Assembly (NCBI GenBank): GCA_033439265.1
Contig: JAVTVX010000010.1
Span: 1,240,001 to 1,304,000, forward strand
Direction: 5' to 3'
Length of the DNA stretch: 64,000 nt
Source: Dillenia suffruticosa
Lineage: Eukaryota > Streptophyta > Magnoliopsida > Dilleniales > Dilleniaceae
Shown here: positions 22,590-41,289 of the stretch, piece by piece
Numbering within the stretch: the stretch's first letter is position 1
Layout of the letters: each line of letters starts with the position of its first letter
Made by a program: the position numbers and the translations under genes
Notes under the pieces: model-generated
Told to the model about the DNA's origin: nothing
The model's database searches: none
What the model saw: only the letters and a program-made list of their open reading frames with translations

Positions 22590-23003
22590 ATGGGAAGAGG
22601 TAGAGGAAAGGGGAGGAAGTCAAATGTTGCCAACCATGAGGATACAGGAAGTGGAGATGAAGAGAAGATTCCTGTGCAAAAGAGAAGGGGAAGACCACAA
22701 AAGCCGCTGAAGGATGGTATTGATGAAGAAGAAATTGAAAAGCTAGTAGAGGAAGGGGGTGAGCCTGAAAAAAATGGTATCACCACCAAAGATATGAAAA
22801 GTCCGGTAGCAGCAGAAAATGGCAAGAAGAGAAAGCGATACCCTCAGGTCAAGGATTCTCCAGAGTCCATCAAGGAAGAAAGTGGTATCAGTAACAGATC
22901 AAGCACTGATGACTCGACAAAGTCTAATGGATTTCGCCATAATGGGAGCAGGAGGAAAAATAAGCCTCGTCGAGCTGCTGAAGCTGGCGTGGAATGCAAG
23001 TGA
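22590..23003 (+). CDS. Small AT-hook nuclear protein
   Basis: 137 aa, starting at the first ATG of this frame (MGRGRGKG); the in-frame codons just before it are not ATG. Very basic and Ser/Glu-rich, with no globular domain visible. It has a Gly-Arg patch (1-9), a canonical AT-hook KRRGRPQKP (about 32-40), an acidic stretch (45-60), an NLS-like KKRKRY (about 78-83), a Ser/Asp-rich region, and a basic tail ending RRKNKPRRAAEAGVECK. It matches, from memory, an uncharacterised plant family with the same conserved C-terminus. Likely role: minor-groove DNA or chromatin binding in the nucleus; no partner can be inferred. A GTGAGT donor overlaps the stop codon (23000-23005), so an alternative 3' splice form is possible. 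Confidence 0.82.
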   Translation: MGRGRGKGRKSNVANHEDTGSGDEEKIPVQKRRGRPQKPLKDGIDEEEIEKLVEEGGEPEKNGITTKDMKSPVAAENGKKRKRYPQVKDSPESIKEESGISNRSSTDDSTKSNGFRHNGSRRKNKPRRAAEAGVECK

Positions 23004-25680
23004 GTTTCAAAATGCACAAAAATGACGGGTTTCTTCCCAGTTACATCCACGGCTAGCTATATTATGGATAAGGAGTGAAGTCTAGACTATTGTCATTTTC
23101 ACTGTTCCTTTGCTTAACAGTTTCTTTGTTTTGTTCATTCCCAATTCTTGTTCTTAATGATTTTGATTTTGAGTTTTGCTACAGATACACAGTCTGTAAT
23201 CTCCATAAATGGTGGTACAATCCTTGTTTTCTACTATTTTCTGTACCGTGTATCTGCATGCTTGAGAAATTTCCAGTTCCTCCCCTCGATACTGTAGTAC
23301 TTTTTGATCTCCAAATGGTAGTCCTGTCCAAGTTCATTACTAGTTTTTGCTTCTTTTTTGGAGCTCTTTACCTACGGAAGAAATTGCTACTAGCTTCATT
23401 TGATGCTGTAGAATCATTCTTGGCCTTGTTAACAAGCAGCCACGGAATCCTCACGGTCTGTTGTTCTGGGTAATCTTCTCCTTATGTTATCATCTTGATG
23501 GTAAATTGTTGACAGGACGTAGTGTGAAGAATGTCTGAGGTACCTTGTAATCAATATTTTGCTGCCATTCCGTGTGCATATGTATGCCTTGTCCATTCTT
23601 CTGTATTCTTTGGACTGCAAAGGACCATGCATCTCAGGACTTTATTTTGTCATTTCAGGTTTTGGCAGCTGAATCTTATTTTGTTGTTGAGCTTGATTGG
23701 TATCATATGGGAGAATACTCAAGTGTGTTTATGACACTGCCATTAGCTTGTTCAGGAATATTCTTCTGAGTAGTTCTGCTTGTAGCAAAACTAGGCAAGA
23801 AACATAAGAATGTGTTCGTGATTGCTGAGTGAAAATTTGGGAGGTGGGGTAGGCTTTTTGGGTGAATCCATAGAGGTTATGGCCTTACGACAACGTCTTA
23901 CATGCTTAGTAAGTATATTGCTAACAGTACAGGTATGAGTGCGATTTTCCTATTGCCAGAGCACATTCAGTCGTGTGGACATGTGGTTATAGACAGTGTG
24001 ACTTGAGACGGGTGTTATGCACTGGATCACACTGTCACAGACATGATTGAGATTTTGTCGTGTGTCACGATATCACAGAGAAGACATAATGTCTTTCTTC
24101 ATATGCCAGTGCCACATTTGCTAGCATTTGCCAGCTGAAAGTAATTGACCTTCCCCTGGCCAATCCCTTAAGGTAGAAAATGAGTTGCTTAGCTAATTTG
24201 AAAGAGCATGTCACTAACAATGTTAAATCATAACTCACACTTCAGGATCATTAACCACCTTAATCTTGGCCTTTTCTTAATTTTTGGTGAACTTACCATG
24301 ATTGGGAAACCTAACTTCCTACTTAATTGAACTTTCATACTTTACAAATGAGGTGAAGATGGCCCCCAATCACGACATGACCGAATAGAACAAACATTTT
24401 AGAATCGCAGTAGAAGAAAACCCATTTCAAGCCCAGCCCAATTGTAATACATAACGATAAAAGACTTGACCTAAGAGTCTAAAAAAAACTTGGGATTTCA
24501 AAAATATACATCTCTCAAGTAATGGAAGTAAATAATTATCCTCTAGAAAAATTATTCATGGAAAGTTGATTTCCTATTTTGCTAATTAATATCTCCAAAT
24601 TAAATGTTTTGAAATCTGTTAAAAGATTACCCAATATCTTTTTTTTTATTTGATCACGATATTCAAAAACCCAACTAATCTGATTTAAGTAGTTATAGAA
24701 TCCAATTTAAGAATTAACTCTTCCGGTTCCTGTTTTTTCATACTAGACCATAGGTTGTTGGACCCCTTATCTTCATAAATAATAAGTGTTTTACCGATAT
24801 TTTGTTAGTTTAGTTACAAGAAAACTAGATTCTTTTAATCAAATTTTCAGATTTAAATTTTGAGAATGAAAAAAAAAGAGCACGGGAGAGATCGCCCCTT
24901 AATAAGCTTGATAGCTAACTCAAACTGAATTACTTGAGACTAATAATTAGGTTAGCCAATATCCGCAAATCAAGGAAAAAAAATAATAGGTGTTTTTGCC
25001 GGAACATTTGAAAGTTGTCTTCAATGACTTGAATTTCCATTTCTTATGGTCATGTCTTCGGCTATTAGACTATTGAGATTCATAATTTACAATACTCTGC
25101 AAGAAAAAAATTTTTTTTTTTTGGGAGGATTTTTTTTTTCAATAAATAAGCTCATCGTGAATAGCCTTTTTAGGAGAATCCAAGAAATTTTAACTTGTCT
25201 ATACTTATGTCTATTTTTTGTATTATTTTACTTATAATATTTTTTAATTAAGTTATGTAATTTTCGATAGAAAATATAAGAATTTACAAATAGAAGTCGA
25301 ATTTGTTTGTAAATTAGATTTTAATAAATGATTATAGTAATAATTTTTGCATTGACAAATTCATTTTAAGTTTTTTTTTTTTTTTATTCAATACAACTAT
25401 TAAATAAAATAAAATCATAAATAAGATTCACACCAACTTTTCTGAAAGAAAGTATCAAATGCATCAACATTACATTATATCTACTCACACAAAATTCAGT
25501 TTGATTGAATCATCCAATATCTAATTTAGGACATTTAACAAACTTAAAAAATGAATTAACAAAAATTAAATTAGTTTTAGTGGGGAAATAAATTGTTTAA
25601 GCTTTGAGTTAAACTATCTTGACAAGACTTTTAAGCTCGTGAAAGCCGCAGCTTGACGCGGGCATTTCAAATCTTAAGCA
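23004..25680. other. 3' flank of AT-hook gene and intergenic DNA
   Basis: 23004 to about 23770 is less AT-rich and may be the 3' UTR or a retained intron region of the AT-hook gene. No domain is recognisable in its short frames. From 23800 on I see no gene, only poly-T runs (25110-25119, 25373-25385) and a decayed SINE-like stretch around 24640-24760. Confidence 0.4.
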
Positions 25681-25682
25681 TG

Positions 25683-25887
25683 CCTAGATTGCGACTTTGG
25701 AGGCTTCCTTCTAGCAAGGTAAACCCATTTATGTGGCCGTGGTATATTTCTGAATGGGTCCCTTAACATTGGAGTCCCAAAGTGGACTTGAGGCCCAAAC
25801 AGTGTTCTGGATGAATCCCCTTTGGAGAATTGATTTGAGAGGCCTGCTTTTGAATTTCTGGAATTGGGAATTTGTCTATCCAATGAT
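25683..25887 (+). repeat. Local duplication, copy A left part
   Basis: 25725-25887 matches 27343-27500 (catttatgtgg, aatgggtcccttaacattgg, ttggacttgaggcccaaaca, gtgttctgga, aggcctgcttttgaatt, gggaatttgtctat). 25683-25724 is also repeated at 26184-26225 (cctagattgcga, ttttggaggcttccttctag, caagg). Copy A is interrupted at 25888 by a SINE. Confidence 0.8.
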
Positions 25888-26063
25888 TTTTTTTTTTCAC
25901 TACATGTATCCGGGTTTTACTCGATTAATTCGATTCAAATATTATAAGATCCATTTTAGGAGTTGACTTTCTTAAATACTTTTTCGTCATTTTTAAGATT
26001 CGAACTCAAGATCTCTGATTAAGGGGGGTAGTGTGTCCGACCATTCAAACTAAATAAATTTGG
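25888..26063 (-). mobile_element. SINE insertion with 17-bp target duplication
   Basis: 176 bp between direct repeats tttgtctatccaatgat (25871-25887) and tttgtctacccaatgat (26064-26080), one mismatch. A T11 run at the low end is the poly-A tail of a minus-strand copy. On the minus strand, GAGTTCGAATCTT about 50-70 bp from the 5' end fits a tRNA-type B box, and TAGTTTGAATGG near the start could be the A box. The paralogous copy at 27343-27560 lacks the insertion, which confirms it. Related decayed copies lie at about 34495-34700 and 36370-36520. Confidence 0.75.
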
Positions 26064-26225
26064 TTTGTCTACCCAATGATGTCAAAAAGCAAAAGGTACT
26101 CTCGATGTGAGAGAGAGAGAGAGAGAGAGAGACCAACCGATTATCGACCTAATGGGTGAGGGTCAACCAAGTCTTAGAGACTTCCTAGATTGCGATTTTG
26201 GAGGCTTCCTTCTAGCAAGGCAAAC
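26064..26225 (+). repeat. Local duplication, copy A right part and third unit
   Basis: 26071-26108 continues copy A after the SINE (ccaatgatgtcaaaaag, aaaggtactctcgatgt). It runs into (GA)n at about 26108-26131. 26184-26225 repeats 25683-25724. Confidence 0.7.
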
Positions 26226-26229
26226 TTGA

Positions 26230-27340
26230 ATTTACAATCCATTCAACAAACTGTCAATCACAAGTCTAACTCCGACTTCCTTGAGGCCTTGTGACAAAGG
26301 GAGTCGTCAACCATCAATCCAGTAACCATAGCAATCACTCCTATTTTTCTACTCTTCAATTCTACTAATAGTTATACTTGGTGTCAACAAATTGAACCAA
26401 AACCGGAGAAAACTGCAGAGGTCACACCCAGGCTACACCTCTTTAGCTGGTTTTCTGGCAAAAAATGGTGCAAGTTGAGAAAGCATCTAAGTAACTGTCA
26501 GCCAAGCAATTACAGTTTTGAGTTTCTAAAAATCATTTGTATATGAGCTGACTGCAGGAAACCTAACATTTTAAGGCACGCAAAATGCCACGGTATCCTC
26601 TTATCCAATCAACATCACCTCGTCTCTCAAGAGCCTTAGTCAGTCAAATACAAACTGATACCACAGATAATGAATGAATGAATCCTTGACCCTTAATTTT
26701 GCAAGTTATAACTATTGGAATTTCATTTATCTCGGCCTTTAATTTTTCATAAACTAGCAATGCTAAATCTAACATCATGCAAGTTAACAAAATCCCAGAA
26801 TTATACCGATTGCATGGGGATAGTAGTTTTCAACAAATTCACGAACTTGGACAGCCTGCACTCCTCTTTAAATAAATTAATTAATGGATTAGATTAAACA
26901 GCCAGCACATTTACTGAGGAGCTGGTTTGGATTTTGAAATCAGCGCATACATTTCCTATGCTAAATTTCAAACTTAAGTGTATCATTATCCTTTAATGAG
27001 TAAAATTTTACAGGAAAGACTGTTTTTACATTTCCTATGCAACCATTGTCAATTGGTTCCAGTGGCATGTAACTCGAACCCCAACCTTTATGCTTTGTTA
27101 AGACTACCCAGGGAAGTGAGAGGTAATGACATACCATTCTTTTGTATGATAGTGTTGGAAGGGAAAGGAAGATGGTTTACCCTTCCCTTGTTTGTTTTGA
27201 AGGGAAAAGAGAGGGAACAGGATAAATTTGGAGGGAATGTTTAATTAAAGTCCCATCCCTTTTCCTCCTTCAAAGTTATAATATACAAACTGGCCTGAAG
27301 ACTCACAACAGGAAAACATGATTGAGCTCTATGAGGCAAG
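26230..27340. other. Intergenic DNA, no gene seen
   Basis: No supportable coding frame. Moderately AT-rich single-copy-looking sequence. Confidence 0.45.
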
Positions 27341-27342
27341 GA

Positions 27343-27561
27343 TCATTTATGTGGGCGTGACAGATTTCTTAATGGGTCCCTTAACATTGGCATCCTAAAT
27401 TGGACTTGAGGCCCAAACAGTGTTCTGGATAAATCCACTTTGTAGCATTGACTGGGAGGCCTGCTTTTGAATTCTGGATTTGGGAATTTGTCTATCCCAT
27501 GATGTCAAAAAGTAAAGGTACTCTCGATGTCAAAAGGAGAGAGAGAGAGAGAGAGAGAGAG
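27343..27561 (+). repeat. Local duplication, copy B (uninterrupted)
   Basis: Partner of 25725-25887 plus 26071-26131. It keeps the SINE target site empty (gggaatttgtctatcccatgat at 27481-27502) and ends in its own (GA)n at about 27536-27561. Confidence 0.8.
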
Positions 27562-27569
27562 AATTTTAC

Positions 27570-30500
27570 CAATAACAATCGATCTTATCTCCATACAACT
27601 TGGTTAAGACTATTCATATATGGTGGCATGTAAGATGTGGTTGTCGATAAAAAGATAGGTAGATTAGTGAAAACAACGTTAAGTTTTTTAAATTAAAACT
27701 TGGTTTTGAATATTAGAAACGAAAGAATTTCATAGGAAAAACTACTCTTAAAAAAGTTTCTGATTGTGATTCAAATTGAATTAATCAAAATATTATTCTA
27801 GATAACGATCGATCAAAAAATATTTATGGCAAAAAAAAAAGGAAGTGGTACTCACCAATATGGATTCCTATTGAAACTTAAGTGGAAAGGTACAATTGGT
27901 TGAATTGACTCCCACTATTTTCAAAAAGGACTTGTCATATTTTTACACCAGAAGTTGTCAACAACTCTTAACACTGATAGCTACACATTGTGTAGAAAAT
28001 AGGTTTTGATCCTCGAAAATTTCAGACTTTATCCACTGATTTTGAGCCTTTTGTTCTTATCGTAGTCGAAATAGCGGCATGTGTTGCAACAGCAGCATTG
28101 TTGACCTTATCTGTAGCTTAATTTATGTTGATCTTAAAACATAATATATTTCTTTATTATATCAGAAAATGTATTAAATAGATTTAAAATTGGAAGTAAG
28201 GGCAGTACAAAAGGAGAGGTAAAAAAGAATTACAGAAAAAAAGAAAAAAAAATCAGTGGACAACTTTAGAAGAATATGGACCCCATGGCCTAGTTGATGG
28301 ATGCAAATGTTTTCAGGTCTTGTCTACGTAGAGGGCACAACCTTGTTTGGTCCTTGCTATAGACATAAGCAAACCTTTTTCCTTTTTATTTATTTTTTAT
28401 TGTATACAGGTCCACTTATTAAAGTAAGAGTTGCAAGTAGAAAGACTGGCATCATATCTCTTGGAAGATTTCTCATATGGGTCTGTAGGGAAGCAAAACA
28501 AGAGATTCAAGGCCCCATATTTAAAAGATAGATGTGTTGATGATTTTGGCTTTTGGGATGGAGCTAAAGCCACGGAGTCCAGCATAAAGTGCTGATTTTG
28601 TTGCGAAGGATGCATGCAAGAGCTTTGACGACTTTGGAAAATGGGGGAATCGATGGACATATTTTCATCCTTTTATCAGAAAACACATTGTATGTTTTTT
28701 CTTATATTTAAACGACATCGGTGTTTAATCGTTAGATCAATTACCCGTGAGTAAAAGCATATTATGTCTATGGATGGTGGGGGATCGGAAGGCACGCTAC
28801 CGGGCAATATGAAATTTCAATGACTTATACAATTGGGGATATGAAATTTCAGTAAGGTTGATGTTGGCCAGAGAAAGATACAATTATATAAATAGGTGTA
28901 ATAGAACATAAGCATATTTAATTTTTTCTAAATAATTTTATTATGGAGAAATAGATTTATGGTGCATCAATTGTCATCGCCCTTGCCTTCGAACGTGGGA
29001 ATCCAGTGTCATGTCACAATCATAATAATAATCATTCTTCAGTTTGAGCGGCCATTGGTCAAGTCCAACATCCACTTTTTTGCACACACCTCACACTTGT
29101 CTCTCTAACACCCACGTTTTCTTCAACGCTTTCCCCTTCCCCACGATGGGTGGTGCTTGTTGGGGAAACAAAAGTTAAGAAAAAGAGAATTAATTTTATT
29201 AAAATATTATATTTTTTGTTAATTCTTTTAAAATTAGTCCTTAAATATTATAATTAAATTAAGATAAGATAAAAATTATTATAAAATAATAAAAATAAGA
29301 TAAGTTATTTAATCAGAGCCTTGTTCTCGTAAAAACATCCCATTTTTTAATATTTAAATATAATATCGTTTCATTGATTAAATCCATTAAACTAACAATA
29401 AAAAAACATTATATTATGATATATAAAAAATATATATTTGATAAATTTTTAGAAAAATAGACAAACTAATATAAATTAGATATCTTATCTTATTTCTATC
29501 TAATTTAGTATTTAAATTCAATTTTTTTTTCAATTTTAAAAACTAAACAAAAAAGAATTAATGAAAGATGATTTTTTAACTTTTTTCTATAACATTGCCC
29601 CCAAATAATTTGTGCTTTCATTTTTTTTAATTTAATATTTATTTTTACCTTTGTTCTATTATAAGTAATAATAAAGTTTATAATTATTAAAAAATTATTT
29701 TTTATTTTCATAATTATTTATGATTTATTATATCAGGTTGTTGAGTCGGTCAAATCAGTTGAGCAATGTACTACTCACTTCATCGATTCAAGGACCGATA
29801 CGATATTTAAAACAATTATTTTTTTTTTTTACTTTTAAGTTTTAATTAATTTATTTTTGGATATTTTCATGAATGTCATAGTTTTATATATCTATGTAAA
29901 ATAGACCTAATCTTTTTATATGTTATTTGACTGGTTACGCAAGGAAAGAAAAGTAATTTTTCTAAAATGTTGCCAAACATATCTTAAAGAAAAGAATTGA
30001 GTCTCATTAAATATAATTTGAGTCAAATTAATTTGTTAAAAAATAAAATTTTCTCAATATTTATTTTTATTATATATAAAATTTAAATTTAAAATTTTAT
30101 TTAAAAAGTATCAATACTTACCGACGAATCAAATATTGGGAATGAAAATATACACTATCATGGTACTCGAAAATCCAATTTTTTTTTTTAAGAAAAAAGA
30201 ACTCTAAAATCTTTATTTTACTTTAATTTATTTAATTTATATATTTTATCAATTTGGTGACACGTGGTCAATAAGAAATTTTATAATTATCAAGCTAAAG
30301 TTAAATTTTTTCGTTTTTGAAATTATTGCGATTACCTTTTTGGATTGGAGAGTGGAGGGGGGGGGGGGCAGCCTTTGTCCACCAATGGTGCTACACTTTT
30401 CAAATATGATCAAACGGTCTAAATCCTTTTAACTCTAGAATCATAATGGAACTTAAATCAACAAGGTTTGGAATCCAAAGCAGACCCAGATGAATTATAA

Positions 30501-31800
30501 CTCATTTATGATCATCTTTTCTTCTCTTTATAAAAATTTCAAATTCGAATCTTTTATGTACTTAAAAAAAAGAAAAAAAAAATACCATAATCTAGATTAC
30601 CATTCTGGTTCTTTTCCGTTTCCGATGCAAAATCAAAACGTTCAATTTTGGTTTGATTCGGAAACAATTTAAACTCTTTTCTCAAACCCTATTTTCTTTT
30701 CAAATTTTATCAGATTATCCTTGATGAAGGAAAAGACAAAAGCGTCCTCGATATGAATTTCGTTCTTTCCTATTATACACTTCATGAAATTGCATCTTAA
30801 ATTTATGCAGATGCCTCATTTATTAGACGGATGTTAGAGGAGGTAGATTCGAACATTTGAAAATTCTAAATTGTACTTACCGGTCAAGATTTCGAAGTTG
30901 CTCCAATAGATGCAGTTGTTTTGAGTTTTATATGTATTAAACCTTTAAATAGCAAAAGTAAATATTTCTTTTATTTATTTTTTTTAAATCATTTATATAG
31001 TAAATTGTTTTTTAACTTATTAATCGGTATCCGACACTCAATTTATTAATTTTAATTAATCAAACTTAAATTATTAGCAAACTCGTTAAAAAGCGAACTC
31101 TTCCATGCTACGCCATTAGTAGAATCTTCAAGATCGATGGGACTAATGGAGTACGCAACATTTTCCAAATGTGGAACTCACATCTTCAATTTTAATTACC
31201 TTGAGCTTTGGTGGGGTCGTCCAATATACTTGTATTGTTAGTGATGATTTCTTGGGTGGTAGATAGGACATGCAAAATGAACAAGCCCGGTCACAGAAAT
31301 CTTTCCCGAGGACAAAGTGTCAACATTCAGACTCTATTCCATTATTTAACATGAACAAACATCAATGCTTGGAAAAATGTGCAGAAGCAGCCATTTCTCT
31401 CCGGGAAAAATCAATAGATAGAATTATATGTGATGGCAATTGACATCGACAGCAACATTATTTTCTTTAGTGTTTATCTCTTGTCCAAAAAGACAATGTA
31501 TATATTTGAATTTTTATGGTCGATTTTTAGCAGTTAGATGTTAAGACACTTGTGACCAGATCACTTGAGGAGTCAATAGGTCCAGCGAATGAGACACGTT
31601 TTATTAATAGAACAATAATTAAAATTTTATTATACTAAATGTGTTGTTTATATAATTTTTTTTATATTATTATATTTTATTTTATATGTATGTTTATATA
31701 TATAATTATTTGCGATAAATATAATAATTATATTATTATATTAAATGTGTTGGTTAACTTGAGTAAAGTAATAGAAGTCGAATTTTAATTGCGGTAATTT
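27570..31800. other. AT-rich intergenic DNA, no gene seen
   Basis: Includes a G13 run at about 30356-30368 and long AT-only stretches (29180-29720, 31600-31760). Short frames at 28301-28660 show no domain. Nothing supportable. Confidence 0.45.
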
Positions 31801-31818
31801 TCTTTTCTAATGTCCTTC

Positions 31819-31826
31819 TATATAAG
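31819..31826 (+). promoter_or_regulatory. TATA box of beta-glucosidase gene
   Basis: TATATAAG 42 bp upstream of the ATG. Transcription would start about 30 bp on, near 31850, leaving a 5' UTR of only about 15-20 nt. Confidence 0.55.
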
Positions 31827-31867
31827 GAAGGGTACATGAAAGGGTCAGGGGCACTTAATACTGAGCG

Positions 31868-37965
<6,098 letters not shown>

Positions 37966-37969
37966 AGAA

Positions 37970-40795
37970 AGCACCTATATGTTAAGGACCTCTTCGCTAT
38001 GCATTTTCCATCCTTTATGTTGTAGAAGAAGAAAACACCATGGTATCTAATTATTAATCATTAAGCAGTACAATGAATTATAATTCAACCGAAATCAATA
38101 TTTTTTTTTAAAAGTCTCGAATTCGAATCACTTTCATATATAATAAAAATAATTAAAAAAAATCATTAAGCAGAAGATCAATCACCTCTCTATCAATACT
38201 CTGATCCTGCATTCTATTATTCTTAACGTAGGCATCCCCACCACGTCCCTACTCTCTCTGAGAAGTCTATTGAACAAATTTTCAACTTTGTCATTTTGCT
38301 TTATTTCATAGATGCACCTTCTTCAACAACGAACCGTATACCACTTTCGTAGAAGTGGCCGAATAAAGCCTAAATCTGGAATTTTTTTAATTAGTTTTAT
38401 GCACAAGACAACGATACGTAAAAGTACTGTTGCATGACGAATTTGAATTTGTAATTTTAGAGGTCCAAAAGGTATATGAATTGTTTTAAATAAAATAACA
38501 AATATAATTTTTATGCAAAAAATTGTTAAATCATAAACGGATTAAAATCATTTCTCTCTTTCCGACGTTTGGGTATTTTAAGTAGAGAGAATGTTGCAAA
38601 ATCAAATCACTCTCTATTATTCGTAATCCAAATACGTTTGGATAGAAAATGATCAACAACCTTCAAACTCTTTTTGTTTTTTTAATTCACATCACTTTCT
38701 CCAACCATATGAGAAGAAGTGCTTTTATTTGGAAAATTAGAGAGATGGGAGTTGGGAGGTTGAAGGGTGATTACCAAAAACCACCTCATCATTTTCTTTT
38801 GAATTCAAATTCGTAAAAAGAGATTGTGTCGAGTCTGCCCTCATGAGTAGATCCGTCTCATTTTCCAACATCGTGAGAGCTAGACTCTCACATGCACATG
38901 AGAGCTAGACTCTCACATTGTATGATTGTTACAATCGAATATTACCAATTTCATACAGGCAAGTGGATCATGTGATCCGTGAGAATACCAAAAACTCTAG
39001 AACTATACACCGGTTAAGGATATATAACAGCTCGCTTTTAATGTGATGATTAGGATGCCATTTCTTGCTATATCTCATACTTTTTTTTACTAGATATAGT
39101 CAACGTATCTTTCATCCTCTAAATCGGGCATACACGGTTGCTGTCGTGCACCACGCGGTTGCAACCATACAGGCATAAGGCACTACGCAGGCTACTACAC
39201 AATTGCTACCGTGCAGTAACTGCATGCACTACACGGTTGCAACAGTGCTACCGCGTGGTTGTAACCGCGGGGCAAGGCACTGCGCGGCTGCAGCCATGCA
39301 GTTAAATGCAAAAAATTACATTTTTTAGGAAGAGAAGAAAATACATAAAGCAAAGGTTATTGCAAGCAATAAATCGTGGTGTAGTTGTTGAAGCTTCACA
39401 TGTCATACCCAATGCCTAGGTTCGTGTTCGTGCTCTTGTAACCTTTTCTTTTTTTATTTTCTTCTCTTCCTTCCCCCCTCTCTCTCTCTCTTCAATTTTT
39501 GTCCTATGTCACTCTCACCGATAAAATAAAATAAAATAAAATGAATGAATTATTAGTTATTAATATTATATATTTTAGTAAATATTTATAATGAAATATT
39601 TAAAAATTTTAAATTATTAATATATTATAATTTAAATTAATATTAATAATTATATAGTAATGTATGATTGATATTATTATAATATTGAAAAATAGTGAAT
39701 TTGTATTTCAAAATAATTCTAAATTTTTTGTAATTTTTTTGTATTTTCATTTTACCTCCTTGGATATATCACTTTTTCAAATTAAATGAATATATCATAG
39801 ATGAGCCACTTTCACAAATAAATTTTCAAAATCTTTTTTGTCACGCATTTTTTCATTATACAATTTTTCTGCCCTTTTTCATTACACAAATTTTTCGTCT
39901 CCTTTTCAGACAATCGGTTTTTTCTTTTTCTATTTTTTTTCAAATATACCGGTGCGTGTTTCTTTCTATCTCACTCTCTTTTTTTTTTCTTATCTGCCAC
40001 CTTTTTTTTTTCTTCCTTATCTCACTCTCATTCAACTTTTTTTTTTCTCATTCAACATTTCTTAGGAATTTGAATATAATATATAATTGTTTAGATGAAT
40101 ATATATTTTTGAAGATGATTTTGTAACTTGGTATTAAATATATAAATTTTTTACATTATTATATTATCATTGAAATTTATTTATCATTCCTTCTTGAGTT
40201 GCACAAATAAATTTTATATAAATTTCACAGACGTAATTTTTCATATGAATATCATTTGAAAAACAAAAAATATGAAAAAAAAAACAAATAATAAAGAGAT
40301 ACAATTAAATGGAAATGGAAGTAATGGAAATGAAAAATGGTAAAATATAGTAATTGTATAAAGTAATGTTGAAGTATAAATAAAAATAAATAATTGAGCA
40401 AATTACCATTTATCACGGAGTTAGCATGATAACTAATGTGATAGCGAAGTTACTATGGTAACGTGAACTTACCCTGAAGTTACCACGCGAACTTATCACT
40501 TATCGAATTTACCATTTACCATGAAATTACAATAATAACAACTTACCACGAAATTATTATGTGAACTTACCACTTGCCACGCACAAAGTTAGATAGATCC
40601 GATCTCTGGTAACAACCAAGGTATAACACCAAACCATCTTTCATCCTTCTATAGAATTTATATAGAGGAGGGAGGCCATATTCACTCTCTTGCTCTCCTC
40701 AAATCTTTAACTTTACATTTTCTTTATTTGGTTTTACTATTCTATAATTTATTTTTATTATTTTAGAGCGAAATAAAAAAAACAAAAAGGTAGAT
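37970..40795. other. Intergenic DNA with small repeats
   Basis: No gene seen. Local structure: a doubled palindrome at 38873-38916, a GC-rich degenerate repeat at 39130-39305, and a degenerate TTACCAC/GAACTTACC-rich tract at 40400-40590. The rest is AT-rich. Confidence 0.5.
39130..39305 (+). repeat. Degenerate GC-rich repeat (ACGCGGTTGCAACC-like)
   Basis: Variants of a cacGCGGTTGCAACCgtgca word recur about five times (for example near 39152, 39230, 39258, 39284), with intervening cactacgc/ggcactgcgc words. It forms a GC-rich island in about 30%-GC surroundings. Possibly transposon-derived. Confidence 0.5.
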
Positions 40796-40799
40796 GAGT

Positions 40800-40955
40800 A
40801 AATAAGCTTACAACAAATGATAACCGTTCGTAAAATTTATGCAAATAATATGATTAAGTGTTTTCAATTCATCGCTAAATGAGCTTACAACAAATGATAA
40901 CCGTTCGTAAAATTTATGCAAATGATATGATTAAATGATCTTACAACAATAGACG
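40800..40955 (+). repeat. Two-copy tandem repeat, period 77 bp
   Basis: aagcttacaacaaatgataa and ccgttcgtaaaatttatgca are repeated nearly perfectly at about 40803 and 40880, each followed by aaa(t/a)gatatgattaa-like sequence. A partial third start (gatcttacaacaa) is at about 40938. Confidence 0.8.
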
Positions 40956-41039
40956 TTATTGTTAAGTAGACAGTAAAAAAGAGTTATATAGGAACTATTT
41001 TTAAATCATACAAAAAACTATCATATTTACTGACCACTC

Positions 41040-41242
41040 TAATAACCATTAGAATTAAATATCACTTTTGTAAACAATTGTATTACCTTTACTGATGGTC
41101 GATAAACTTTTCTTGACAGACAATTTATCTCGTTGGATAATGTATACATTTTCCAACGATTTTATCATAAGGCGTCTATATAGGTATAAAAAACCATCAC
41201 TAAAAATCACCACTATTGGCACATGTCTTTAATTTTGTAGTG
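41040..41242 (-). mobile_element. CACTA-type transposon terminus (relic)
   Basis: On the minus strand the sequence begins CACTACAAAATTAAAGAC at 41242. The typical CACTA subterminal pattern follows (AGTGGTGATTTTTAGTGATGG, then TTTTTTATACC, and further in ACCATCAGTAAAGG). The opposite terminus and a transposase were not found; inner limit arbitrary. Confidence 0.5.
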
Positions 41243-41289
41243 CACCTTACTTTAGTTGCCTGTACATTTTTATTCCCATCCAGATTGCT

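Noticed and set aside
22556-22825. Minus-strand Ser/Pro-rich frame opposite the AT-hook gene
   Set aside because: Shadow of the real coding sequence.
30356-30368. G13 run as a possible G-quadruplex
   Set aside because: A single homopolymer without spaced G-runs; more likely slippage or sequence error.
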